NCBI RefSeq assembly: GCF_958450345.1 | Contig: NC_088781.1 | Span: forward strand, 125,376,431-125,440,430 | DNA: 64,000 nt | Direction of reading: 5' to 3' | Origin: Calliphora vicina | Taxonomy: Eukaryota > Arthropoda > Insecta > Diptera > Calliphoridae | Shown here: one piece after another, positions 1 to 11,300 of the stretch | Layout: the number at the start of each line of letters is the position of its first letter | Position numbering within the stretch: position 1 is the first letter of the stretch | Translations under genes and position numbers: made by a program | The notes under the pieces: model-generated | What the model was told of the DNA's origin: nothing | Seen by the model: only the letters and a program-made list of their open reading frames with translations | Database searches by the model: none

Positions 1-1219
1 GTTTAAAAAACCTTTTTGAAAATGTTTTTATTTTAAAAAAGATTTTTTCCAAAAAGTATTTTTGTTAAAAATGTTTAAATAATTTTTGCTGTAGTTAATA
101 AAACTGATAGGATGCTATACAAAATCGTTCTTCAATTAACAGCTGTTTCATTTTAATTTTACTGACATTTATTTAAAATCCCTTGCAAATAAAAGAAATA
201 ATATAAAATAACATAAGAAAAGTAATTCAAATCTTTCAAATCCTGTTACAGAATTTTTATTTAAACAAAATAATTGCTTCTATTAAATCATTGTTATATA
301 TTTATTTAGTTTCTATTTTGTTGTTTATTTTAATTTCGAAAACACTGGAATATTTTATTTTCTTTTTTTAATTTTTTCATATTATCATATATGGTTTTTT
401 TTATTTATAATAAATTTTGTTTATTTATATTTATTAAGTATAAGTTGTTGTTTTGTTTTTACTATAATTGCACTAAAACTATATGCTATTGTTTTTGTTG
501 TTCTATGGGGGAGGGGAAGGGGGTTACAGAGATGGGAGGAATGAGAGGGATAAGTTACAATTTATTTCATATGTATGTATGTGTTTTAAAATGTATTTAT
601 GTTTATGGTTTTAAAATAATTTGACAAATAAATTTAATAAAAATTAGTGAATATAAGAAAGAATTTAAAAGTTAGGTAAGTTTTCAGATTGCTTTTATTT
701 AAAAACTAGTAAAATTGTGTGTGATTTCAAATGTTATCACAATTATCTAATAATTAAGAGTCAAAATTAAAAATAATAAACAAGTTTCTTTCATTTTAAA
801 GCTCTTAAAGGGGTTGTAAGATTCTCTTAAATTATATTTTCTAATGGTACTTATTTTTAAAAAGTACCAAAAGCAATATAAACTTTAAATGTACCAAAAT
901 ATTTAAAACTGTTGAGTATTCCCTTTACAGTGCTACCCAATTTGTATATTGTGTCATCAAATTAAATATTTAAGTAATCAAAATTATATATTCGATATTT
1001 CCCATAAAATTTCAAACTGCAGTAGGTCCTCTTACAGGCTCTTGATCCCCCATGAAAACAATTTAAAAAAACGCATATACTTTTCGAACATAGTCTTGAA
1101 CATTCAAGGTCAAGTTTCAGGATGAGGAATAAAAAGTAAGTTGAACAAATTTGTATGAAAAGCTTTGGAAATAAATTTTAGTGTTTTTCATACAAATTTT
1201 GGAGACTAACTTTTCTTTC
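1..1219. other. AT-rich sequence without recognised gene
   Basis: Non-repetitive, poly-A/T rich DNA downstream (3') of Hr39. A 77-codon open frame at 391-624 is low-complexity (F, Y, C rich) and not credible as a gene. I see nothing else. Confidence 0.6.
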
Positions 1220-2060
1220 AAATCCTGGAACTGGCTGTAATTGAATTCCTTTTTCATGCATTGAATAAACCAATTATTTCCTTGAAATTTTAAATATCAA
1301 CAGGTTCGAATTGCTTGAATTCATAGATTTACTCGATTTTGATCAAGAAATATTTGAGTTTATTTTCAAATATTTGAATCAAGGAATTTTACATCAAATT
1401 GCTTAAAACCAAAGGCTCAAAAGAATTAAATCCTAATTCCGTTTTCGTCATTAAAATAAATTGTATATCTGTTAATGAATTCATTACGAATTTATTCATA
1501 AACTTAATTCCTTTGTACTTTAAATTGCTTAAAACCAAAGGTTCAAAATAAGTAATTCCTAATTCTATTTACGAAATCAAAATAAATTCTATCTTTAACC
1601 ATTCCTTAACTGAATTCATTACGAATTAATTCATGCGCTTAATTCCTTTGTACTTCAAAAGGATTGTATTCACAACTCTGAGTATTCATTCTTCATAGAA
1701 TTAATTCATTGTTGAATCATTCAAATTTTTTTTTGATTCACATCCATTACTAAAAGCTACTTTCAAAATTTATTGAATGATTAAATTTTTCTTCAATTCA
1801 AATCTTTTACAAAAAGGCATATTTTAATTCATTTTGCATTAGATTTGAATTAACAAAAATTTAATCATTTAAATGTTATATGAATTCTATTGTGAATTAA
1901 TTCATCGATGAATGAATTCTATTTAAATAAAAGCCTTTGAATGAAGTTTAAGATTTAGATGTTGAGAATGGATTTATGGAATTAATGGCTAACATTTTTT
2001 AATTCTGAATTAAGATTTTAATGAATTAACCTCAAACTGAATGAATTAATTCGAAGCTCT
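1220..2060. repeat. Degenerate repeat rich in GAATTC / GAATTAATTC palindromes
   Basis: Variants of TGAATTCATT, GAATTAATTC and related palindromes recur about every 30-60 bp. A unit of about 126 bp is duplicated in tandem: the copy beginning at 1401 (GCTTAAAACCAAAGG) recurs at 1527, and both end in CTTAATTCCTTTGTACTT. Confidence 0.7.
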
Positions 2061-3910
2061 GCTTAAAACCTTGTTACGTTTTTAATAATATGTTCGAAAA
2101 ATGAAATTATATAGTGTGAAAACAATTTAGGTTTGAAAATCCATAATAAAATGTAATGAAAAAATTTTAAAATTTCTCAGACATTCTAAGTTCGAAAATT
2201 TGTATTACAACAATGTATCTGCTGTTAATCAAATTTTTATAATTTTGAGAGTTTCCAGTATTTTCTGAAATTCAAAATTTTGTTCGAATTTTCGAACATG
2301 CCTTAAAAGTTAGTATTATTTTGGTTAAAAAAAATTATAAAATAACGAAACAATTTTCAAATATTTTTACAAAATCTATGTTCGAATATCAATATTTCAA
2401 AAATGAAGCTGCTGAAGCTATTATTTTTATTAATTTCATTATTTTGAGGAAGTTTTTTTTATTTTCTGACTCTTTTTGCAGTTCGAAATTTTGTTCGAAT
2501 TTTCGAACATGCCTAAAAAAGTAAAACGAAGTTGCTGAGTCTATAATTGTCATTAATTTCATTGTTTTGAGGAAATTCTCATTATTTTTTGACACTTTTT
2601 AGAATTTCGAAATTTTGTTCGAATTTTCGAACATGCCTTAAAAACTAGTATTAACAGAACAAACTTCATAATTAACAAAATAATGAAATAATTTTGAAAT
2701 TTCTCAAATAAATGCTATGTTCGAAAAGCAATATTTCGAAAATGAAGCTGCTGAAGTTATAATTTTCATTAATTTCATTGTCTTAAGGATATTCTCATTA
2801 TTTTTTGACACTTTTTAGAATTTCGAAATTTTGTTCGAATTTTCGAACATGCCTTAAAAAGGTATAATTTTGATAATAAACTTCATAACTAAACAAATAA
2901 AGAAATAATTTAGAAATTTCTCAATTAAATTCTATGTTCGAAAAGCAATATTTCCATAATAAAGCAGCTGAAGCTATAATTTTCATTAATTTCATTATTT
3001 TTTGACACTTTTTAGAATTTCTTTCGGATTTTCGAACATGTTTAAAAAGCTAGAATTTGCAGAATAAACTTCATAATTAACAATATAATGAAATAATTTT
3101 GAAATTTCTCAAATAAATGTTATGTTCGAAAAGCAATATTTCAAAAATGAAGCTGCTAAAGCTATAATTTTCATTAGTTTCATTATTTTGAGGATGTTTT
3201 CATTATTTTCTGACACTTTTTGGAATTTCGAAATTTTGTTCGAATTTTCGAACATGTCTTAAACAGATATATTTTGATAACAAACTTCATAATTAATAAA
3301 ATAATGAAATAATTTTGAAATTTCTCAAAGAAATGTTATGTTCGAAAAGCTATATATCGATAATAAAGATACAGCTAATACAATTTTTTAACATTTTCTT
3401 TGTCTTAAGAAGTTTAGATTATTTTTTGATACTTTTTAGAATTTCGAAACTTTGTTTGAATTTTCGAACATGCCATAAAAGGTAGAATTTTGATAATAAA
3501 CATCATAATTAATGAAATAGTGAAATAATTTCCATTTTTTAAAAAGAAATTCTATATTCGAAAATGAAAATTTAACAATTTTATAGCTTTGAGAAATTTT
3601 TCAATTTACAGTATTTTTTATAACAAATTTTAAAATTAAAAAAAAATATTTTTTAATTTTTTAAAAAATTTAAAAAAATATATTTTTTAATTTTTTGTTT
3701 AAAAATCTATATTTGAAAGGGAATATTTCGAAAAAAAAGCTTCTGCTACTAAATGTTTTTAACACTTTCGTTGTCTTAAGAAAGTAAATTAATTTTCCGA
3801 CACAATTTAGAAATTCGAAATTTTCGAACATGACTTAAAAAGTAGTATTATGGGTAATAAATTGCTTAATTGATAAAGATTCAGCTAAGTAAATCAAAGT
3901 TCGTAAAACT
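2061..3910. repeat. TTCGAA satellite, array A (3' of Hr39)
   Basis: Tandem units of about 190-220 bp, with one short step of 124 bp. Each holds ATGTTCGAAAAGC in one orientation and TTCGAATTTTCGAACATG about 100-120 bp away as its inverted partner. The motif TTTTCGAACATG recurs near 2290, 2500, 2624, 2843, 3030, 3246 and 3465. Spacers between the motifs are also shared (TTCATAATTAACAAAATAAT, GAAGCTGCTGAAGCTATAAT). The same unit reappears, in the same orientation, at 5.5-8.2 kb. Confidence 0.9.
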
Positions 3911-5290
3911 AGATTTCTTAAATATTTAGGGGCAGCCCCATTGGGAAGACTCTATTGGAATTTGTTTTTAAAACCTCTAAATTAAAATGAATTGGTTTAA
4001 CCTCAATCTGAAAACTTTAAAAACTTTTAAATTCTTTCTTTTTTTTAATGAGCTGCCTGGATGTTTATAAAATTGTTGAATATGTATAATGTTGTATATA
4101 AAACTTAAAATATAAAAAAATTAAAACTTTATATATTTACAATTTTAACAAACTATAATAAAAAGAAATAAAACAAATTTTTCAAAAATATAATTTAGAA
4201 ATTTCATATTCCTGCAGGCTATATAAATAAGCTAAATAAAGACACTGCCAGACTACTCTCTCAAACATTACAACAAACTGAAACATTTCAGTATCTGCTT
4301 GTCATTTGTTATACTTCTGAGAAAGTCTGTTTTGTTATCAAAGCATTTAAATATCCCTACAGGAATGTGTTAATTTCTACACTGAAAATTAATTTTGAGT
4401 TGTTTTTTTGCTTTATTTTTTTTTACAAATATTTCTTGTTTTTTTTTCTTTTAGCTTAAAATCTATTTACTTTTATATAAAAAAATATAAAATATTTATT
4501 ATAAAAAAAAACCAAAAAACTTATGTTTAAAAAATGTTAAGTTTAGAATATTATGCTATAATAATGATTGTTGTAAATTGTTGGTGTTTTGTTTTTAATG
4601 AAAACACCTTTATAATTGTGGTTTAATTAATATTAGAATTAGGTTATTTATAGTTAAATATATAAAAAATACTATTTAAAAACTACTGCTCTAGTTATTA
4701 ATACAAAATAGTTTAATATTTCAATTTGCTTTTTTTATAATTTTGTTTAAAAAAAAATCAAGTCTCTTCGAGGATTTATTTTATTATAATTTTCTATACA
4801 AAATCGTATTTTTTTTTGTTTTTTTTATTTTTTTTTTGATTTATTATTTTTATATAAAAAAAATTTGGCAAAATTGTTTTCAAAAATTTAATTTTTTTTT
4901 TAGATTTTTTTTTTAATTTTCAAATTTTGTTTTTTTTTAATATTAAATCAGTTTCATTTAAGTTCTTGTTTTATTAGGCACATTTTCTTTATTATATAAT
5001 TATGATTAATATTAAAATTATACTTATTTTTTTATATATATATTTTTAGTAGAATTTATAAAAAATCTTGTTTTTTTAAGCTTAAATTTTATAAAAATTA
5101 TATTTAAAAAATACTAAACAAATTTGAATATTTTTGTTTGTTTTTTTGTTGAAAACAAAACATAAGTTTTATGTTTTGTTTGTAGGGATTTGGGGTAGAG
5201 AGAGAGAGTGTGTTTATGGAAATACCATTTTGTAATGGTAAATTTAATGGTTGTTTTTGTTGTGCTTAAAATAATTATTGAAGGCATTTG
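3911..5290. other. AT-rich 3' flank / probable 3' UTR of Hr39
   Basis: Long A and T runs with no coding signal. The part nearest 5290 should be the Hr39 3' UTR. An unusual short GAGA stretch lies at 5198-5207. No TTCGAA units are present, so the satellite is interrupted here and by the last exon. Confidence 0.5.
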
Positions 5291-5374
5291 TCAATGTTCT
5301 CCTCTTAAAAGTTCCATTAATAAATTAAAGTCACCACCATCACGAGATTTAATAGACAGCATTTCTTTGCCCAA
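5291..5374 (-). CDS. Hr39: Hr39 terminal coding exon with the AF-2 helix
   Basis: 84 nt including the TGA stop, coding residues 872-898. It begins LGKEMLSIKSRDGGDFN and ends LLMELLRGEH, which matches the known C-terminus of Drosophila Hr39 with a few changes. The acceptor is a strong pyrimidine tract ending CTATTACAG. It lies 3.7 kb from exon 4 because the intron is filled by a TTCGAA-rich satellite and an INE-1-like element. It is easy to miss, since the reading frame is short and surrounded by AT-rich repeat. Possible poly(A) signals (AATAAA on the minus strand) include 4970-4975 and 4988-4993, but such hexamers are frequent by chance here. Confidence 0.93.
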   Translation of the reverse strand: MGKEMLSIKSRDGGDFNLLMELLRGEH

Positions 5375-8300
5375 CTGTAATAGAAAAGGAAATTTTAAAA
5401 AATTAATATTTGATTCGAAATTAAATATATAAAATTTACTTAATATCTTTGGATAGATTGTAAATAAAAAGAACTGAATTAAAAAAATTAAATATAAATC
5501 TATATAATTATAAAATAATTAAAAATTTTCTTATTTTTATGAAGAAATGTTCGATTGTTTTATGTTCAAATACAATATTTAAATTTTTTTAGCTTCTGTT
5601 ACTATAATTTTTACTATTTGCAAAAATATTTTCAATTTTTTTTAAGAAATTTCGAATGTTCGAATAGTAATATATCATGTTCTATGTTCGAATAGCAATA
5701 TTTAAAAAATTAAGCATCTGTTACTATAATTTTTTCTACATATTTTTTATTATTTTAAAGAACACAAAATATTTGCTGACACTTTTAAGAATTTCGAAAT
5801 TTTGTTCGAATTTTCGAACATCTCTGACAGGGTATAATTTTTGGGAAATAAACTTTATAATTAATAATATAATGCATAATTTTCACATTTGTTAAAGAAA
5901 ACTGTATGTTCGAAAATCAATATTTGCAAATGTTTAAATTTACTGAAGAAATTTCGAATGTTCGAATAGCTTTCGATACTAAAAATTTTACCATTTTCAT
6001 TATTTTAAGGAAGTGTACTTTCATTTCTGACACTTTCGAATTTCGAATTTTAAACATTCCTTAAAATATAGTATTTTTGGCTAATAAAATTAATAATTAA
6101 CAAATAATGAAACAAATTCAAAGTTTTTAAAAAACATCTATGTTCGAAAATTTGTTACTACATATGTATTTTCATTATTTTAAAAAATACAAAAAATTTT
6201 CTGACACTTTTAAGAATTTCGAAATTTTGTTCGAATTTTCGAACATGTCTGAAAATTAAAATTTTTGGTAAATAGACTTCATTAATTAATAAAATAATGC
6301 AACATTTTCAAATTTGTTAAAGAAAATCTATGTTCGAAAAGCAATATTTAAAAATTTGTCAAAGGTTTTGAATGTTCGAATATCAATATTTCAAAAATTA
6401 AACTTCTGATAGAAAAAATGTTATCATTTTCATTGTTTTAATGAAGTGTACTTTCATTTCTGACACTTTTTAGAAATTCGAAATTATGTTCGAATTTTCG
6501 AACATGTCTTAAAATGTATTATTTTGGTTAATAAAATTAATACTACCTAAAATAATGAAAAAATTAAAAGAAAATCTATGTTCGAAAATCAATATTTTTA
6601 AAATTAAGCTTTAGATACGAACATTTTTACAGGTTTCTTGATTCGACATTTTGTTAGAATTTTGAAACATTCCTGGTTATGCCTTAAACAGGTATAATTT
6701 TGATGCTAAACTTCATAATTAATAAAATAATGTAATAATTTAGAAATTTCTCAATTAAATTCTATGTTCGAAAAGCAATATTTCGAAAAAAAGGACCAGA
6801 GATATAATTTTCATTAATTTCATTGTTTTGAGGAAGTTCTCATTATTTTCTGACACTTTTTAGAATTTCGAAATTTTCTTCGAATTTTCGAACATGCCTT
6901 AAAAAGTTAGAATTTGCAAAATAAATTCATAATTAATGAAATAATGAAATAATTTTGAAATTTCTTAAATAAATGCTAAGTTCGAAAAGCAATATTTCAA
7001 AAATGAAGCTGCTTAGTTTCATTATTTTGAGGATGTTTTTGTTATTTTCTGACACTTTTTAGAATTACGAAATTTGGTTTGAATTTTCAAACATGCCTTA
7101 AAAAGCTAGAATTTGCAGAATAAACTTCATAATTAACAAAATAATGAAATAATTTTGAAATTTCTCAAATAAATGCTATGTTCGAAAAGCAATATTTCCA
7201 TAATGAAGCAGCAGAAGCTATAATTTTCATTAATTTCATTGTTTTGAGGATGTTCTCATTATTTTTTGACACTTTTTAGAATTTCGAAATTTTGTTCGAA
7301 TTTTCGAACATGCCTTAAAAAGGTATAATTTTGATAATAAACTTCATAACTAAACAAATAATGAAATAATTTTGAAATTTCTCAAATAAATGCTATGTTC
7401 GAAAAGCAATATTTCCATAATGAAGCAGCTGAAGCTTTAATTTTCATAAATTTCATTATTTTTTGACACTTTTTAGAATTTCTTTCGGATTTTCGAATAT
7501 GTCTTAAAAAGCTAAAATTTGCAGAATAAACTTCATAATTAACAAAATAATGAAATAATTTTGAAATTTCTCAAATAAATGTTATGTTCGAAAAGCAATA
7601 TTTCCATAATGATTTAATAAACTTCATAATTCATAAAATAATGAAAAATGTTCACATTTCATAATGTTCGAAAAGTAATTTTTGAAATTTTTGTTCGAAT
7701 TTTCTTTAATATTTTATGTCTTTAATATTTTATTTTGGATACTAAACTTCATAAATAATAAAATAATGGAAAATTAACTTTCTTTCTAACACATTTAAGA
7801 AATTCGAAATTATGTTCGAATTTTCGAACATCTTTTAAGAAATAGTATTTTGAAAAATAACTTTATAATTAATAAAATAATAAATGACGTTAAATTTTTT
7901 TAAATTCTATGTTCGAAATCCAATATTTCAAAAATGAAGTTTTTGATATCCAAATGCTTAAGTTCTCTTGCTCTGTTTTCTGGTACATTTTGAAATTTCG
8001 GAATTTGCCTTAAAATTAATATCTATTTTGGCAGCTAAACTTCATAATTAACAAAAACTATAATTAAAAAAACGTCTATGTTCGAAAACCAACTGCATCA
8101 TGTTCAAATACATACATACTTTTTTCGAAATTCGAAATTTTTTCATAGATTTAAGGGAGAGTACACTATTTCCTGATACGTGTTAAAAATTCGAATTATC
8201 GATAAAGAGACATAAAATACTTCATTATTAATGAAATATTGAATAAAAAATAAGTAAGTGAGCTATATTCGGCTGTGCCGAATTTTATATACCCTTCACC

Positions 8301-11300
8301 AAATTATACTTCAAAATAATAATTTTAAATATTTTTAGGTAAACAAAATTTATTTTTTTTTTGCTTGTTGTTTTTTAATTTTTTTAAAATTCTTTTTTAA
8401 TTTTTTATATTTAGCGAAAGAAAAACTTTTGTTGAAAAAAAAATTCGGGTTAAAAAATATTTTTTCCGATTCTGACCCATTGTACGTCCAACTTGTTATG
8501 GTCTTATATACGTCATTGCAAAGGTCTTTGAAATATCTATCATTAGATATCCATATTGTCTATATTATTGACTTAGGTAAAAAAATAGGTCAAAAATCGA
8601 GGTTGTCCTGGTTTTTTTCCTTATTCCATTTGTGGCCCGATTTTCTCGATTTTAAGTAGCAACCGAGCCGGAAGAATTCCGGAGATATTGATGTATGAAT
8701 CGTGTATGTAAGTTATTTGGGGGACATGGCTATATCGACTCCGAACCGAACCAGGACTATATGCGATATATTTATATATCAATAATGTTTGTAAATTATT
8801 TGTGGGACTTTGGAAAGTTGCTTTCAACAGACAGACGGACAAGGCTAAAGATTCTGATACGAAGAATTTTACAATTTTCATTTCTACATTTTCTTTTTTT
8901 TTTAAATTTTTTAGTGAAAAATCCGTTTTAGATTTGATTGTGAAAAAATTAGTTGATTCCAATATTTTTAAACTGTGAACGGTCTAGCAATAAAGCTTGT
9001 CTCTAGTTTATACTAAATTAAACCTAATCATAAGCTTAACTTTAAATCATAATGACTCACCTGACAAGTTCTCTGTAGATCGGGTATGCGCAGCAATAAT
9101 TCACCAAATTTAGATGGACTTTCGGGATAGTGGGCCAGTGTGTAGGCCTGTAAGCTTTGCAAAGCCTTCTCTTGACATTCTCTGACCTTAACGGGTTCTT
9201 GTAGTTCGGAAGTATCTACATTAAAACAAAATAAAAAGAAGTGAGTAAAAATGCAAAAAGAAAAACGTAACACAGGGAAATTTGAAATAATATTGTCAAC
9301 TAACACCATAAAAACGGACTAAAGATAATCTCCGGCATTCGAAAACATTTGCTACTATATTAGCAGGACAAATTAGTAAAGTAACATTTTCAAGCCACCA
9401 TATTTTAGTGAAACCTGCTAATTTGTTTCAAATGTTTATTGGAATATCACAGGTTAACATTAGATATTGTAAGTGCTCGTTCACAAACGTCAAGTTTACT
9501 TGCGAAGTCTTGAGTTTGTAGATGAGAGAGGAGAGGATATTGGAAAGATTTTCCTATTTTTCTTCCTCTCTCTCTTCTATAAACCCAAGACTTGCTCAAG
9601 TAAACTTGACACTAAGTGATCGTTAGACAGATTTCTGAAATTTCCCTTTAATCTGTTTAATAAAACTTACCTGATTGCAGCAGCACAATGACTTTCATAG
9701 CCACAAATTCATAACGATCGACACGTAAACGTCTTAAATGATCTGTCAGATTCAGCATTCTTTCAATGCAGGGCTAATGAAATAATTTTTTTTTTTAATT
9801 TTATTTTTTTAGATAATTTATTATTTTTACTAACCTGAAAACCAGTGAGTTTAGCTTGTGGCAGTGTTATTGTTTTGCCCAGTGACATTTTAATTTCTCC
9901 CGGTGTGTCGACGGAGCGAAAGCAACAGGAGAAGAGTAAAAGTTCACACCATGAGTTGATGAGTAGGCAAATTTGATCGTCAATCTTGAAAGGAAAAAGG
10001 TAGCAATATTAGATAATTTGAACAAAAACAAAAAGAGTTTAGAGTGTGAGGGATGTTGGTTAATTGTCTACTCCTTTGATAACTTCAAAACTGTCCAAAA
10101 TGTCTGCTATTATATTAGACAAGCTTGAAATTCTTCTTGAAAACTGTCCCCTGATTTTGAAAGTTATGAAATTAAAATTCTTGTTTCTTCTGTATCTTAA
10201 AATCAGCTTATAAATTTTGACCCAAAATGTTAATTGATTCTATCTTGAAATATATCCATATCCTTGGTATCTTCAAAACTGTCCATAGATTTTGAAAGTT
10301 TTTAAATTAAATTTTCAGCTTCATTGGAAAAATTCTGTATATTTTTAAATTGAAATTATTGCTGCTTTGGAAATCTACCCTCAAACGTTATTTGATTCAA
10401 AATCCTGCTTGCTTTGTATCTTGATAACTGTTCAAAGTCTTCCATCCTTCCTAACTAAATTCTAAATCTCCTAATCCTTACAACCTCTATTGAAATTCCA
10501 TTCAATGAACCTTATAGTCTCCGAGTGGAAGTGTACACCCCTTCCAAACTAAACTACAACCTCTTTACTCTCTTTCCTATCCCTTCTAAGTCCCAACTAA
10601 TACAAATCCTTCCACTTACCGATATATTCTTGAATAGCGGCAAACTCTTACACCACTTTACGATCTTGTACAGACGATGATCGGCCACCTTACACAGATG
10701 GGCAATCAAATCCGGATTGGTGCTAGACGAAAGACCAGCACTGGCCAGCAGTGGATTGGTCATTTGATTGGCAGCTGCAGAAGAATCCGTCGAATTGGAA
10801 TTCAGCGATGCCGAACTGGACGACGAGGTCAACGGTTGATTGAGTCGTGCCAATTCGGCGTCCGTGTATTGCCAGAGATGTTCAACATCCATGATTTCTT
10901 GCAAAAGTTGGGGAATACTGTTGTGATGCAGCGAATTGGAGGAGGCGGAGGAGCACGAAGATGATGAGGCATTACTAGCGTTATGAGAATGTGAACGCGA
11001 CGAATTTAAGCCATTCATTGAAGGAGAATGGGCGGCTGGCAGATTCTTGCCATAAATATCTGTTTGCTCGGTTTTTATGGTAGTTGTATTTGGATTACCG
11101 TAACCATTGGCTTGGTGAGACGATTGTAGGGGAGGATTTAAACGTTGCTGCAATTGATGTTGCAATTGTGAATGTTGTTGTTGCTGTTGACCAGCCATTA
11201 GATTTTGTGTAGAATTCTGCTGTTGCTGCTGTTCGGGCGAGAGTAGAGGACTCATTATGGAATTGGGCAAAGTGTAGGAGCACTGATAAGTAGAACGGCC

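Noticed and set aside
10554..10619. Open frame of Hr39 exon 1 continuing 21 codons past KNIS
   Set aside because: GTAAGT at the family-conserved junction and exact continuation IDDQICLLIN at 9984 show this is intron.
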